A stretch of DNA of 56,755 nucleotides. Origin: a virus. The notes beneath the pieces are model-generated. The model was not told the DNA's origin, ran no database searches, and saw nothing but the letters and a program-made list of their open reading frames with translations. Made by a program: the position numbers and the translations under genes. This document shows positions 16,966-25,563 of the stretch, piece after piece (position 1 is the first letter of the stretch; every line of letters begins with the position of its first letter). The DNA lies in IMG/VR virus record IMGVR_UViG_3300042879_002674, positions 1-56,755 of that record. One strand, 5' to 3'.

Positions 16966-17327
16966 TATCGTAAGTTTTGTAATTTGTAAATTGTTGATTT
17001 GATTAAATCTGTGATACCATCTAATAGATTCTGTATATTAGTGTCTTCAGTTGATTGGTACACTTCGTAAACTGCTTTACATAACGCGTCTAAGTAGGCT
17101 ACTACTTGTTGAGTGTTATTATACTCCATTAAGTTAAAATTAGAGTAACCTTTTACAATACCATATTTACCTTGATATGCTTCTACAATACCATCAATTA
17201 AAGGTACTATACCATCATAATAAACATTTAAAGCCATATGTTCAGCATATGACTGTGTTTGTAAATGGAAAATGTGAGCTTGGGTACGGGAGTGGAATAA
17301 ATATGATATTAACTTTACAAAATCCAT
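16965..17327 (-). CDS. Dps/ferritin-like phage protein (DUF5856-type)
   Basis: A 120-residue all-helical protein beginning MDFVKLISYLFHSRTQAHIF followed by HLQTQSYAEHMALNVYYDG. The His and Glu residues on two early helices and the YYDGIVPLIDGIVEAYQG stretch resemble the ferritin/Dps-like family I know as DUF5856. A Dps-like role, iron or DNA binding in the head or in the host, is possible. It has a late core 15 nt upstream (17343-17350) and is translationally coupled to the 69-aa gene. Confidence 0.8.
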   Translation of the reverse strand: MDFVKLISYLFHSRTQAHIFHLQTQSYAEHMALNVYYDGIVPLIDGIVEAYQGKYGIVKGYSNFNLMEYNNTQQVVAYLDALCKAVYEVYQSTEDTNIQNLLDGITDLIKSTIYKLQNLR

Positions 17328-17342
17328 GTTTAATTTTTAATT

Positions 17343-17350
17343 ATAAATAT
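17343..17350 (-). promoter_or_regulatory. Late-promoter core before the Dps-like gene
   Basis: Coding strand ATATTTATAATTAAAAATTAAAC then ATG at 17327. Confidence 0.6.
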
Positions 17351-17353
17351 CGG

Positions 17354-17923
17354 CTATTTTTTCAAGCTCTCAAGATACTTAATGGTTTCTTCTTTATTCT
17401 CAAGAAGTTTTTGTTTAGCGTCACCAGACCAACATTCAATATCACCTGCTTCAGTTATATATGACTCATTTTTAGTGTTCATTTCTTCATCAATCCAAAT
17501 GTTAAATTCATGAATTAAACCATCAATATCTGAGTTGGTTACAAACTTTTCATACTCTTCAAGTAATCCTTTTTTTCTAAGGTCAGCTTCAAAATCTACC
17601 TGGCAATTAAAGCATCTTTTGTATTGTAGATAAAAGCGTTTATCTAGATGTGGTTTCATTACTTTACTACAACATGGGCAAAATAATGGTAGGTTAATTT
17701 CTTTTTTAGCAGCGTCTAATTTAGTGATGTTTTGTTTAACACCATTTTTAATAGTCCAAGTACGATCATCTTCTTCCCATATATCACCTTCTTTATGATG
17801 TTCATATTGTTTAGTATAACCAGTACCTACAGTAGCTTTTTCACCATATTTACCTTGCATAAGGTTACGAAGACGTTGTACGTCTTTTTCCTTAAACTCT
17901 TTTTTCAAAACATTTTCTGCCAT
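17354..17923 (-). CDS. Phage protein with treble-clef-like zinc module (189 aa)
   Basis: A 189-residue protein. The N-terminal ~75 residues (EKDVQRLRNLMQGKYGEK, GDIWEEDDRTWTIKNGVKQ) are a pattern common in T4-like phages. A four-Cys site follows: FCPCCSKVMK (~residues 82-91) and RCFNCQVDFE (~103-112). The C-terminal third is helical and acidic. Zn binding is likely; function unknown. It sits between the Dps-like and the head-enzyme genes with 3-bp spacing to its upstream neighbour. Confidence 0.75.
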   Translation of the reverse strand: MAENVLKKEFKEKDVQRLRNLMQGKYGEKATVGTGYTKQYEHHKEGDIWEEDDRTWTIKNGVKQNITKLDAAKKEINLPLFCPCCSKVMKPHLDKRFYLQYKRCFNCQVDFEADLRKKGLLEEYEKFVTNSDIDGLIHEFNIWIDEEMNTKNESYITEAGDIECWSGDAKQKLLENKEETIKYLESLKK

Positions 17924-17926
17924 AAC

Positions 17927-18373
17927 TTATGATTCTTTTTCTGCTATATCATATTTAATTTTAGCATTACCTAAAATTGTTTTGATAATTTTTTTAGTTA
18001 CATCTTTTGATGGGTTATTTCCTTGTGGAAAAACTAACGTTTCACCTTTAGGTACCCATGTTAATAAACGAGTTTTTTTATCTTTTAATAAACCAGCGTA
18101 AAACTCATTTTCCATATCTTTAGTGACAGGTGGTTTTCTACCTGCTCTACGATCATATACAGTACCAAATTTTTCTTCATAATCTTTTTGAAATCTATTT
18201 CTTAAATTAGACATATAAATTCCTAAAAAATTAGGATTAGATAAAGCATCTATAACCTTATCTACAGTTGCTCCTTTAGGTGTTAGTACTAAATTATAAG
18301 TAGCTTTTAAACCAGCTGATGGTCTTTCGTCATCACCTTCATTTTCCATTAGTCTTACTAAACTGTATTTCAT
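17927..18373 (-). CDS. Small late protein with signal-like N-terminus (148 aa)
   Basis: Begins MKYSLVRLMENE, a short amphipathic leader ending in Glu like its neighbours. The remaining ~135 residues form a basic alpha/beta domain (TYNLVLTPKGATVDKVIDAL; RRAGRKPPVTKDMENEF). No family recognised. Overlaps the HAD gene by ATGA (start 18373, HAD stop 18370), so translation is probably coupled. Confidence 0.65.
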   Translation of the reverse strand: MKYSLVRLMENEGDDERPSAGLKATYNLVLTPKGATVDKVIDALSNPNFLGIYMSNLRNRFQKDYEEKFGTVYDRRAGRKPPVTKDMENEFYAGLLKDKKTRLLTWVPKGETLVFPQGNNPSKDVTKKIIKTILGNAKIKYDIAEKES

Positions 18374-18870
18374 AGTCCTAGTTCTTTTAATTGTTTAATT
18401 GTATCTGCGGCAGATGTATGTAATATTCCTATTCCACCTTTATCTCTCCATTGTTGTATGTTTCTTTCCATATCATCAATAAGTATTTTATTTTCTCCTG
18501 AGTATTTTTGTTTAAATCTAGCTGGTGTTAAAATCATTTTAACATCAGGTAAATTATTTTTCTTCCATACTCGTTTACCTATTTTAGATGACTCTTCTTG
18601 GGAAGGTGCTGATAATATTATTGGGTTATATGGAGTGATATAATTCCATAATGTTTTACCATCAGGTAACCATTTTAGTTTAATCCAAAATGCAGCTCCC
18701 ATTTTATGTATTGGTTCCCAAAATTCAGGACCTTCACCTGCGCTTGCCATTGGTTTACCTGACGCTTCTTCATAACCTTTTTCAAAATCAACTAACACAC
18801 CATCTAAATCACAATAGATAGTATACTTGTCTTTTTCAACTTCTTCTAATAACTTTTTTAATTTAATCAT
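18370..18870 (-). CDS. HAD-superfamily phosphatase (5'-nucleotidase-like) with MIKL-type leader
   Basis: A 166-residue HAD protein. The leader MIKLKKLLEEVEKDK precedes the nucleophile motif DLDGVLVDF (residues ~21-29). Motif II is likely the ILSAPS stretch, and ILIDDMERN near residue 130 supplies the acidic motif IV. Such small HADs act as deoxyribonucleotidases or phosphatases. The first ten residues add nothing to the HAD fold and match the leader of other proteins here; cleavage after LLEE would release the bare enzyme. Overlaps the upstream gene by 8 bp. Confidence 0.85.
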   Translation of the reverse strand: MIKLKKLLEEVEKDKYTIYCDLDGVLVDFEKGYEEASGKPMASAGEGPEFWEPIHKMGAAFWIKLKWLPDGKTLWNYITPYNPIILSAPSQEESSKIGKRVWKKNNLPDVKMILTPARFKQKYSGENKILIDDMERNIQQWRDKGGIGILHTSAADTIKQLKELGL

Positions 18871-20506
18871 TTCCTTTTATTGAATTTTCCCAACCTCTAA
18901 ATAATAGACCATTACCATATTCATATGCTTCACGTTCTAATTCTTTTAGATAATCGTCTTCATTTATATTATATCCTTCGATATTTTGTAATTTTCCTTC
19001 AAGATTTTGTTTATGATGTACCATTTCGTGCGCGAAAGAGCGCAATACATCTTTAGGATGACGTTTTAGTGTGTATAACGTGATTGACTTGTCATTTGGG
19101 TTATAATACGCTGTTTTGCCGAAGAAATCATCAGCGTTCTTAGTATCATCTTCAACAAAATTAACATCTGGTAATGGTTCAATATTAATATGATCCATCA
19201 TATAGTCTGTTAATGATATTAGTTTTTCTATAAAATCTTTATCATTTTCTAAACCTTTTTTACTAATATTAGATATTACTATTTTATCTTTATCTTTATC
19301 AACTTTAAAATCTGGTGGTGATAAATTTTTATAATAGTCTTTATAGTAGTCTACTCTAGTAGGTTCTGATGAGATGTTAAAATCTAATTGTTTGTCTTGG
19401 ATTGGTTCAAAGAAATTATCTATTCCTTTAGGTGTGTTATCATGTCCACATTTATGACACATAAATAAGTCATCACCACCATCTTTAATTTTCCAAGTCC
19501 AACCACAACCATCACAAACTATACTATCACCTTGAATTTGTTCAAATGTTAATTTAGTACTTGTAGTTTGGAAATTAGGTTTACGCATTATAGTTTTAGC
19601 TACCGCTACTACTTTATCACGTAATTGACTTTTTCTAATATCTTTAGTTAATGGAATATTAATGTCAGTATCTGAGTCTGTCGCTACTACCTCTCCTTGG
19701 TCTAATAAATCAGCTAATTCATCTTTTTCATCTGATAGTTTATCAAAGAAATCATATAATTCATCTGTCTCAATTTCAGGACGATTACGTTTATCATTAA
19801 CTCTATCAATAAAATGAGGTGGTATATCAATATCAATTGGGTCTAAAACATCATCAGCATAATCATCTATATCATCAATTTCAGGTTCAGGTACAACCTC
19901 ATTAACCCAAGTTGTTATTTCTTCACCTTCAGACATTGGATTAAGTATACTGTATACTTCTTCTCTTTCGCTATCTGATAACTCAGTTGGTAAGTAGTTA
20001 GATAATGCTTCTTTATCTGTTAGTACTTGTCTAGCTTTAGTACCACTAACATCATTAGTAGTAACAATATTGATTGCTTCTAAATTGTCACGAGTACTAG
20101 CTGCTTTAGAGCGTTTATAAAAATCTTGAAAATCTTGGTCATTACCTTGTCTAGATCCTAAAAACCATTTAACATCTTCAAATGGATGTTCTTTAGCGTA
20201 TCTGTAAATTGAAGATACTGGGTTAGGTGAGGCTGCAATTTCAACATTATCAGGTAGATAATTTTTATAGATATTCCAAATAGCTAATGATTGATCTTGA
20301 GTGATATCTGACCTTCCACCCCCTGTCCCAACAAATATAATAAATTTGTTTGGATTGTATTTTTCTATAGCTTTTTTAACTACTTCAAGATGACCCTTAG
20401 TAGGTGGTTGAAACCCACCTCCAAATAAACCTACAGTTGATCCTTCACCTAAAGAATCAACTTCAGTTAAAAATGGTAATATAAGTGATTTAACTAATGA
20501 GTTCAT
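18863..20506 (-). CDS. Nucleotidyltransferase-zinc ribbon-metallopeptidase fusion (547 aa)
   Basis: A 547-residue multidomain protein. After an amphipathic leader (MNSLVKSLILPFLTE) comes a cytidylyltransferase-like domain with GGGFQPPTKGHL, an HxGH-type motif, and a later SGTKAR (ISxSxxR-type), as in NMN adenylyltransferases. Residues ~225-320 hold a phage domain of unknown function. Residues ~330-355 are a zinc ribbon (CDGCGW...CHKCGHD). The C-terminus carries HEMVHHKQ at 493-500 with a downstream EREAYEYGN, a gluzincin-like zinc peptidase. It overlaps both neighbours, HAD and P-loop kinase, so all three are co-made late. Confidence 0.85.
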   Translation of the reverse strand: MNSLVKSLILPFLTEVDSLGEGSTVGLFGGGFQPPTKGHLEVVKKAIEKYNPNKFIIFVGTGGGRSDITQDQSLAIWNIYKNYLPDNVEIAASPNPVSSIYRYAKEHPFEDVKWFLGSRQGNDQDFQDFYKRSKAASTRDNLEAINIVTTNDVSGTKARQVLTDKEALSNYLPTELSDSEREEVYSILNPMSEGEEITTWVNEVVPEPEIDDIDDYADDVLDPIDIDIPPHFIDRVNDKRNRPEIETDELYDFFDKLSDEKDELADLLDQGEVVATDSDTDINIPLTKDIRKSQLRDKVVAVAKTIMRKPNFQTTSTKLTFEQIQGDSIVCDGCGWTWKIKDGGDDLFMCHKCGHDNTPKGIDNFFEPIQDKQLDFNISSEPTRVDYYKDYYKNLSPPDFKVDKDKDKIVISNISKKGLENDKDFIEKLISLTDYMMDHINIEPLPDVNFVEDDTKNADDFFGKTAYYNPNDKSITLYTLKRHPKDVLRSFAHEMVHHKQNLEGKLQNIEGYNINEDDYLKELEREAYEYGNGLLFRGWENSIKGND

Positions 20507-21300
20507 TTAATAAAATTATTAACAACAGTAGGTAATTGTTTACTATCTATAGGATTTAATTTAGATTGAATATCCCCGTAAGTATTAGCTATTTTATCAA
20601 TGTTTTGATAAAGTTGTTGTTTTGTTTTTTCTCTTGATTTCTCTCGTTTAGCTTTTTCTTCAGGTGATAATTCAGTATCATCTTTTCTAAATGATGAAAC
20701 AAATTGACCTGATGATAATAAGTTATCAAAATATTCTTTTAGAGTACCATCTTGATATGCTTTTTCAAAATTAGCAATTTCTGCTTCTTCTTCTGGACCT
20801 GATGGTGTGTTTACTAAAATAAAATTATCTCCAAATATATTTTTATACTCATCTAATAAATTATAAACATTAGCCCAAGTACCTAAAACACCAGCAGCTG
20901 GTACTTTACGTTCACGTTTGTAGTTTCTTAAAAATGATACTATTGGGTGAGCATAAACCATTATCATCATTATATCATATCCACCTTCGTTTAACATATC
21001 TAATGTTGGTTGAAGTGTAGATAGATTAGATGCTGTAGTGTCGTAAATTAAATTACGTTTAGCTGCTATAGCGTTAGGTAAGTCTTGTTTTCTTATTTGA
21101 GATGAGGCAGCAGATAAATTACCAAACATTGGTGAATCTTTATCTTCTACATATTTGTCTGCATTTAAGTTTTCAAATCCTTTTAATTGAGAATCAATTG
21201 TTTTTAGGATTGTTGATTTACCTACTGATGCTCCTCCAGCCATTATTATAGCTTTTGGTTTGTTTTGTACTTCTTTTAGTAAGTCAGTTAGTTTTATCAT
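20503..21300 (-). CDS. Zeta-toxin-like P-loop kinase with MIKLTDLLKE leader (265 aa)
   Basis: I start the gene at 21300 (MIKLTDLLKE), not the ATG 48 nt upstream, because the promoter at 21305-21338 lies between them. Walker A is GGASVGKST near residues 21-29. IYDTTASN and FLRNYKRERKVP fit the zeta-toxin/polynucleotide-kinase-like P-loop fold. The C-terminal ~60 residues are a charged helix. The leader is identical over ten residues to that of the GNAT protein at 46397-47359. Both an early-type promoter and a late core precede it, an unusual combination. Phosphate acceptor unknown. Confidence 0.8.
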   Translation of the reverse strand: MIKLTDLLKEVQNKPKAIIMAGGASVGKSTILKTIDSQLKGFENLNADKYVEDKDSPMFGNLSAASSQIRKQDLPNAIAAKRNLIYDTTASNLSTLQPTLDMLNEGGYDIMMIMVYAHPIVSFLRNYKRERKVPAAGVLGTWANVYNLLDEYKNIFGDNFILVNTPSGPEEEAEIANFEKAYQDGTLKEYFDNLLSSGQFVSSFRKDDTELSPEEKAKREKSREKTKQQLYQNIDKIANTYGDIQSKLNPIDSKQLPTVVNNFIK

Positions 21301-21304
21301 CTTG

Positions 21305-21338
21305 CTAAATATAATAAAGAGATTTGGCATAGCCAAAC
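21305..21338 (-). promoter_or_regulatory. Early-type promoter for the P-loop kinase
   Basis: TTTG (21337-21334), N20, TATATTTAG, ending 5 nt before ATG. The TTTGGC box is in an 8-bp stem (GGTTTGGC/GCCAAATC). Confidence 0.7.
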
Positions 21339-21346
21339 CTTTTATC

Positions 21347-21354
21347 ATAAATAT
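21347..21354 (-). promoter_or_regulatory. Late-promoter core upstream of the early promoter of the kinase
   Basis: Coding strand ATATTTATGATAAAAGG abuts the TTTGGC box, giving tandem late and early signals. Confidence 0.5.
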
Positions 21355-22124
21355 TACAAGTCTTCTCGTTTTGCGGTAGTTCTAAACGACTCAAATACAG
21401 GTGCGGACTTAGGATTTTCAAGATCAAATAACTTACGTACAGTCTTGAATATTTCTAAATTTTCTTCAAATGTACGTTCTGATTCAGCTATTTCCCATCC
21501 CTTACCTTGCATTTTCTCTTTATTAGCTTTACGTTTAGATGATTTTAACCATAACACAGCTGCATGATCAGCTTCTAGACCATAACATTCTTTGTAACAT
21601 TGTTTATAAACAGCTGTTTGTAATTCATATACTGTTTGTAGATGATTAGATGTTTTAAAATCAATAATCCATAACTTACCATCAATTTCACAAACTAGAT
21701 CACATGTACCAGCTACTTTTAATTCATCTGAAAATAAGTGTACTTCAGTCTCAATTAATTTAGGTTTATATGTTTCCCAAAAGTCTACAAAACGTAAGAA
21801 CATAATCCATACTTCAGGATTATACTGTGGTACACCATATGAACTTAAAAATGTTAATTCTTCACCGTTTAAGTATTCTTCAATCATTTCATGAACTTGA
21901 GTACCATCTTCAGCTGCTTTTTTAACAATGTACTCTGAGGCGTAACCTACTTTCTTTAACCAATCTTCAAAATGTTTACCTTTAGGATATGTTCCTAACA
22001 CATAAGTAACAGATGGATAATAATCACTATTTCTTCTATAATACCTAGAATCTGGTAGTGTTATTTGTTTATGGTCATCAGAAATTTCTAATATACGCTT
22101 ATACGAGTGTTTTATTTTGCTCAT
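21354..22124 (-). CDS. PD-(D/E)XK nuclease (Cas4/RecB-like)
   Basis: A 256-residue nuclease-like protein. HEMIEEYLNGEE (~residues 80-90) supplies the upstream His/Glu, GTCDLVCEIDGKLWIIDFKT gives the D...D-x-K core near residues 135-155, and LQTAVYKQCYKE the conserved Gln motif IV. This is the RecB/Cas4-type exonuclease fold; no Cys cluster for an Fe-S centre is evident. It overlaps the primase gene by ATGA, so a role in phage DNA replication or recombination is likely. Confidence 0.85.
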   Translation of the reverse strand: MSKIKHSYKRILEISDDHKQITLPDSRYYRRNSDYYPSVTYVLGTYPKGKHFEDWLKKVGYASEYIVKKAAEDGTQVHEMIEEYLNGEELTFLSSYGVPQYNPEVWIMFLRFVDFWETYKPKLIETEVHLFSDELKVAGTCDLVCEIDGKLWIIDFKTSNHLQTVYELQTAVYKQCYKECYGLEADHAAVLWLKSSKRKANKEKMQGKGWEIAESERTFEENLEIFKTVRKLFDLENPKSAPVFESFRTTAKREDL

Positions 22125-23050
22125 ACTAATTGGAGTTTTTTCTCAAATAAACTTGAGAATGTTAATGGAATGGTTTGTTGGATTAGATTTGTAAAATTTT
22201 CGAATCCCATTTCACCAGGATCTTTATCTTGCATATCTACCAAATATACCTCTTTACCTTCATTGATTAGCTCTTCACAAAATGACAGAGCTTGTTTAAT
22301 AGCATCTTTATCTAATGCTATATATATTTTTTGTACTTTAGAAGTAACTAATTTTTTTCTTAAGTTTTGTTGAATATTTTTACCTAACAGTGGGATAACA
22401 TTGCGTTTAATAGCTAATGCGTCAAATGGTCCCTCACATAATATAATTGGTATATTCCAGTTAATAAACAACTCAAATGGTATTATATCACGAGATACAT
22501 CTGGGTTTTTATATTTTATAGATGAGTTTTTATCAAAACTTCTAGCTGTAAAATAATTTAAGATTCCATCTTTGTCATATGATGGTATTACAATACAGTT
22601 GTTATACTTACCAGATTCACAATAACCTATATTGTATTTAATAATGTCGTTAGGTGTTACTTGTCTGCGTTTTAAATAGCTGATTGCGTGCTTATATGCG
22701 ATGCTACTATATTGGGTTGATAGTGGTTTAAATTCTTTAGGTAATTCTACTTTTTTCTCAACTACTACTGTTTCTACACCTGATGTGTATTTTACTAATG
22801 ACTTTAATTCATTTATTTTTTCAGCAGTAGCCTCTATTACTTTAAATAGTTTAACTAGACTTTTACCTCTTTTATCACAAACCCAACAGTGCCATGGATG
22901 TTCACCTTTTTCATTTTCAGATAAATTAATTTCAAGTTTAGGTTTGTGATGATTACAAAATGGACAATGGTAAGCAAAGTTACCTTTAGAGGTAGACTTA
23001 CCAGTACCTAAAACAGAATTTATTGTTGCTACTAAAGCTTGATTTACCAT
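22121..23050 (-). CDS. 61: DNA primase (T4 gp61-like)
   Basis: A 309-residue primase: an N-terminal zinc finger (CPFCNHHKP...HCWVCDKRG, residues ~29-60) of CHC2 type, then a TOPRIM domain with ILCEGPFDALAIKR (~residues 203-216) holding the catalytic Glu, and IYIALDKDA as the second acidic motif. Length is near that of T4 gp61 (342 aa). It would synthesise RNA primers with a replicative helicase, which is not in the window. Overlapping PD-(D/E)XK gene downstream, GIY-YIG gene 2 bp upstream. Confidence 0.85.
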   Translation of the reverse strand: MVNQALVATINSVLGTGKSTSKGNFAYHCPFCNHHKPKLEINLSENEKGEHPWHCWVCDKRGKSLVKLFKVIEATAEKINELKSLVKYTSGVETVVVEKKVELPKEFKPLSTQYSSIAYKHAISYLKRRQVTPNDIIKYNIGYCESGKYNNCIVIPSYDKDGILNYFTARSFDKNSSIKYKNPDVSRDIIPFELFINWNIPIILCEGPFDALAIKRNVIPLLGKNIQQNLRKKLVTSKVQKIYIALDKDAIKQALSFCEELINEGKEVYLVDMQDKDPGEMGFENFTNLIQQTIPLTFSSLFEKKLQLV

Positions 23051-23052
23051 AC

Positions 23053-23520
23053 TTACAATATATCAATCAGATGTGGATTAGCCAAATCTTTCTTAAAATA
23101 TCGTCCTTGTATGTTATCATTGTAACTGTTTGTTTCTAAACAGCTAGTTGTGAATTGGTATTTAGCTTCAAGATATGATAGATGTTTTGATGTCCATGCT
23201 ATATCTAGTATTTCTCTATAGAATTTATCTTCACCTAAACGTGCTACATCTTCTAGTAATGGTTTACAACTGCCCCAATATGTTTGCCAATCTGACTCAG
23301 CGTATGAAACTTCTTTAGTTTTCTTACGACCAGGACCAGTTTGTTCAGCCATGGCTTTTTTACCTAACTTTTTAGTCTTTTTATGTTGTAAGAATTTTTT
23401 TCCAATATATATTCTACCATCAACTGTATTAGAAATAAGATAAACAAACCCAAATGGAGTATGTTCACCAAAATCTTCTATGTTTTCAACTTTTTTACCT
23501 TTATATAACCAATTTACCAT
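23053..23520 (-). CDS. GIY-YIG-type endonuclease-like protein (155 aa)
   Basis: Contains FGFVYLISNTVDGRIYIGKK (residues ~22-42), a GIY-YIG variant (VYL...YIG), a Lys-rich stretch, and SDWQTYWGSCKPL, a motif often found with it in phage GIY-YIG proteins. The catalytic Arg/Glu pair could be in KFYREIL and YLEAKYQ. It might be a free-standing homing-type endonuclease or a repurposed nuclease. It is in an operon between tail genes and the primase. Confidence 0.75.
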   Translation of the reverse strand: MVNWLYKGKKVENIEDFGEHTPFGFVYLISNTVDGRIYIGKKFLQHKKTKKLGKKAMAEQTGPGRKKTKEVSYAESDWQTYWGSCKPLLEDVARLGEDKFYREILDIAWTSKHLSYLEAKYQFTTSCLETNSYNDNIQGRYFKKDLANPHLIDIL

Positions 23521-23524
23521 AATC

Positions 23525-24472
23525 TTATTTATCTATATTAACTAATATTGTTGTATCAGTTGTTCGACTTGTTGGAAGAGGTTGACCTAATTTAGCTACC
23601 ATTAATAATTCTTGTGCTTCATTATAGAAACCTACTGTTGTAACATATGGACTAAAATATGAACCTGTTACAAAATTATAAACTGTACCTTCTGTAGAAC
23701 CTGATATTAATGATGGGTTTAAACTAAAGTTAAATTCTTCAGGTCTAATAGTACATTTATATTGTGTCTCATATATTGTTCTTGAACTTTGGAAGCTACA
23801 AGTAATATTATTGGTATCAAAAAAGCCATCGTCTATACTTGGTCCAAAATTAGATGGAAATATTACAGTACCATGACTATAGTTTATAATACCTGCTGGT
23901 TGTGATCCTGATATTAATATTCCTTCTCCATTGTCTGTAACTATTGAGATATTTCCAGGGGTTGATCCTTCTACTTTTATATAAAAAGTATTTGGGTTTA
24001 TATAATCTCCAAATAAATCTCTAGGTATGGATAACATAACAAAACCAGCTAAATCAAAATACCTACTAAATCCATAGTTAGAAGTATATCCAATTGAATT
24101 AGTTTGGAATAATGTTGTGGATTCATAGTTATAAAACCTACTATAAACATTAGTTAATGAATCATCTTCTACTACTTGCCCTAAGTAATTAGTGATATAA
24201 GGAGAACCACTAATTGGATTAGGAATGTAATTAGTGTAATATAACTGTTTTATAGAGTTATATAATCCTCCTACAGTTATTGAAGAAGTGATTGAAGGGT
24301 TTGATGAAGCAGAAATATTAAATTGTGAAGAACTTTTATTATAATTTATTCCTGTTAATCCAATAATTCCATTATTAATTAAAGACGCAGTGCCTTCAAA
24401 AGAAAAACTTTTGTTAACAACTAACGGAGATACAATGATATCCGTGCTTAGAAATTGTTTGAAAGCACTCAT
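23525..24472 (-). CDS. Tail/virion structural protein, paralogue of its neighbour (315 aa)
   Basis: A Ser/Thr/Gly/Asn-rich beta protein. Its C-terminal ~75 residues (EEFNFSLNPSLISGST, TTVGFYNEAQELLMVAKLG) match the C-terminus of the adjacent 356-aa protein (AEFNYTENPSFISGST, TTVGLYNDSNELLAVAKLS). The shared end suggests a common docking domain on the virion, with diverged N-terminal ectodomains. Last gene of the tail array, followed by the GIY-YIG gene after 4 bp. Confidence 0.75.
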   Translation of the reverse strand: MSAFKQFLSTDIIVSPLVVNKSFSFEGTASLINNGIIGLTGINYNKSSSQFNISASSNPSITSSITVGGLYNSIKQLYYTNYIPNPISGSPYITNYLGQVVEDDSLTNVYSRFYNYESTTLFQTNSIGYTSNYGFSRYFDLAGFVMLSIPRDLFGDYINPNTFYIKVEGSTPGNISIVTDNGEGILISGSQPAGIINYSHGTVIFPSNFGPSIDDGFFDTNNITCSFQSSRTIYETQYKCTIRPEEFNFSLNPSLISGSTEGTVYNFVTGSYFSPYVTTVGFYNEAQELLMVAKLGQPLPTSRTTDTTILVNIDK

Positions 24473-24475
24473 TCA

Positions 24476-25546
24476 TTAAAAATCTAATTTAACACGTACT
24501 AATGCCTCTTTTGTAAAGTCTTTCTTAAGTGGTTTTGATAATTTAGCTACTGCTAACAATTCATTTGAATCATTATATAAACCTACGGTTGTAATATAAG
24601 TAGTTGGGCTATTGATAAATAAATCATATAAAACAGCTCCTGTGCTACCTGATATGAAGCTTGGGTTTTCAGTGTAATTAAATTCAGCGTTTCTTGCTCT
24701 ACAAAATACAAAATCAGAAGTTATTGTTTCATTACTGTTTAATGAAAAACTACTTGTAAATGAACCTGTAGTTAATCCTATTTTGGCTGAGCTTGTAGAA
24801 TATAAACGAATTGGGTTAGCAGCGTTTACGTTTGATGTTCTTACTGTATTTAAAGAAATACCTCCACTAGCAAATTGTAAATCTAAGACTGGGGCGTTTA
24901 AAATAATAGTTCCAATGTCTGGTAAAAATAGACCATATGAGCCTGAGATTGTCATACCATTACTTACTGCTCCTAAAGCACTATTTGCTGTTGATACAGC
25001 TGTTCCATTACTCCCAGATACAATTTGATATACTCTACCAGCATCACAATAAGTGACAGTTGTAGTATCTAAACTATTATCGGTTAGATTAATTTGTTTA
25101 GAAGCAGAATATAATGTTAAGTTTAATGATCCTGGGAATAATGATTCTTTGAATCTTGCTCTATCAACTGTAATAGCATAAAAATCTTGTTGGGTAGGAG
25201 TAACTGAAGAGAATGAAAATTGAGTATTCTCATCTCCATAAATTAAATTACGGAATTGTCCATAGACTGTTCTTGAAGGTGATAATCCATTTATACCAGC
25301 GTCATATAGTAATGATCCTGATCCGTTTATATTACCGTAAGCTATGTTAAATTGTATTTCAGCTGATGTGTCTGTAGATGGGTTGGTACTATATATATTT
25401 AAATAGTAGTTACCAGATGTTCCAGCTACTTGAACAGAAGATGTATACATTGCTGTTAATGGGGAGACGTAATTAGTCCAACATGGAGCAGTTATACTAT
25501 CAGCACTAACTAAGAAATCTTGAGGGTCTAATGTTTTATATGACAT
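24476..25546 (-). CDS. Tail/virion structural protein, paralogue of its neighbour (356 aa)
   Basis: Beta-rich, Ser/Thr/Asn-rich 356-residue protein with the same C-terminal module as the 315-aa protein 3 bp downstream (AEFNYTENPSFISGST ... VGLYNDSNELLAVAKLSKPL). The N-terminal two thirds have no close similarity between the two. Likely a decoration, fibre or baseplate-periphery protein; exact site unknown. Confidence 0.75.
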   Translation of the reverse strand: MSYKTLDPQDFLVSADSITAPCWTNYVSPLTAMYTSSVQVAGTSGNYYLNIYSTNPSTDTSAEIQFNIAYGNINGSGSLLYDAGINGLSPSRTVYGQFRNLIYGDENTQFSFSSVTPTQQDFYAITVDRARFKESLFPGSLNLTLYSASKQINLTDNSLDTTTVTYCDAGRVYQIVSGSNGTAVSTANSALGAVSNGMTISGSYGLFLPDIGTIILNAPVLDLQFASGGISLNTVRTSNVNAANPIRLYSTSSAKIGLTTGSFTSSFSLNSNETITSDFVFCRARNAEFNYTENPSFISGSTGAVLYDLFINSPTTYITTVGLYNDSNELLAVAKLSKPLKKDFTKEALVRVKLDF

Positions 25547-25563
25547 TTTTTATAATATTTTTA

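Noticed and set aside
20503-21348. Start of the P-loop kinase at 21348
   Set aside because: The 16 extra residues are encoded by the early promoter; the MIKLTDLLKE start at 21300 matches the GNAT protein.
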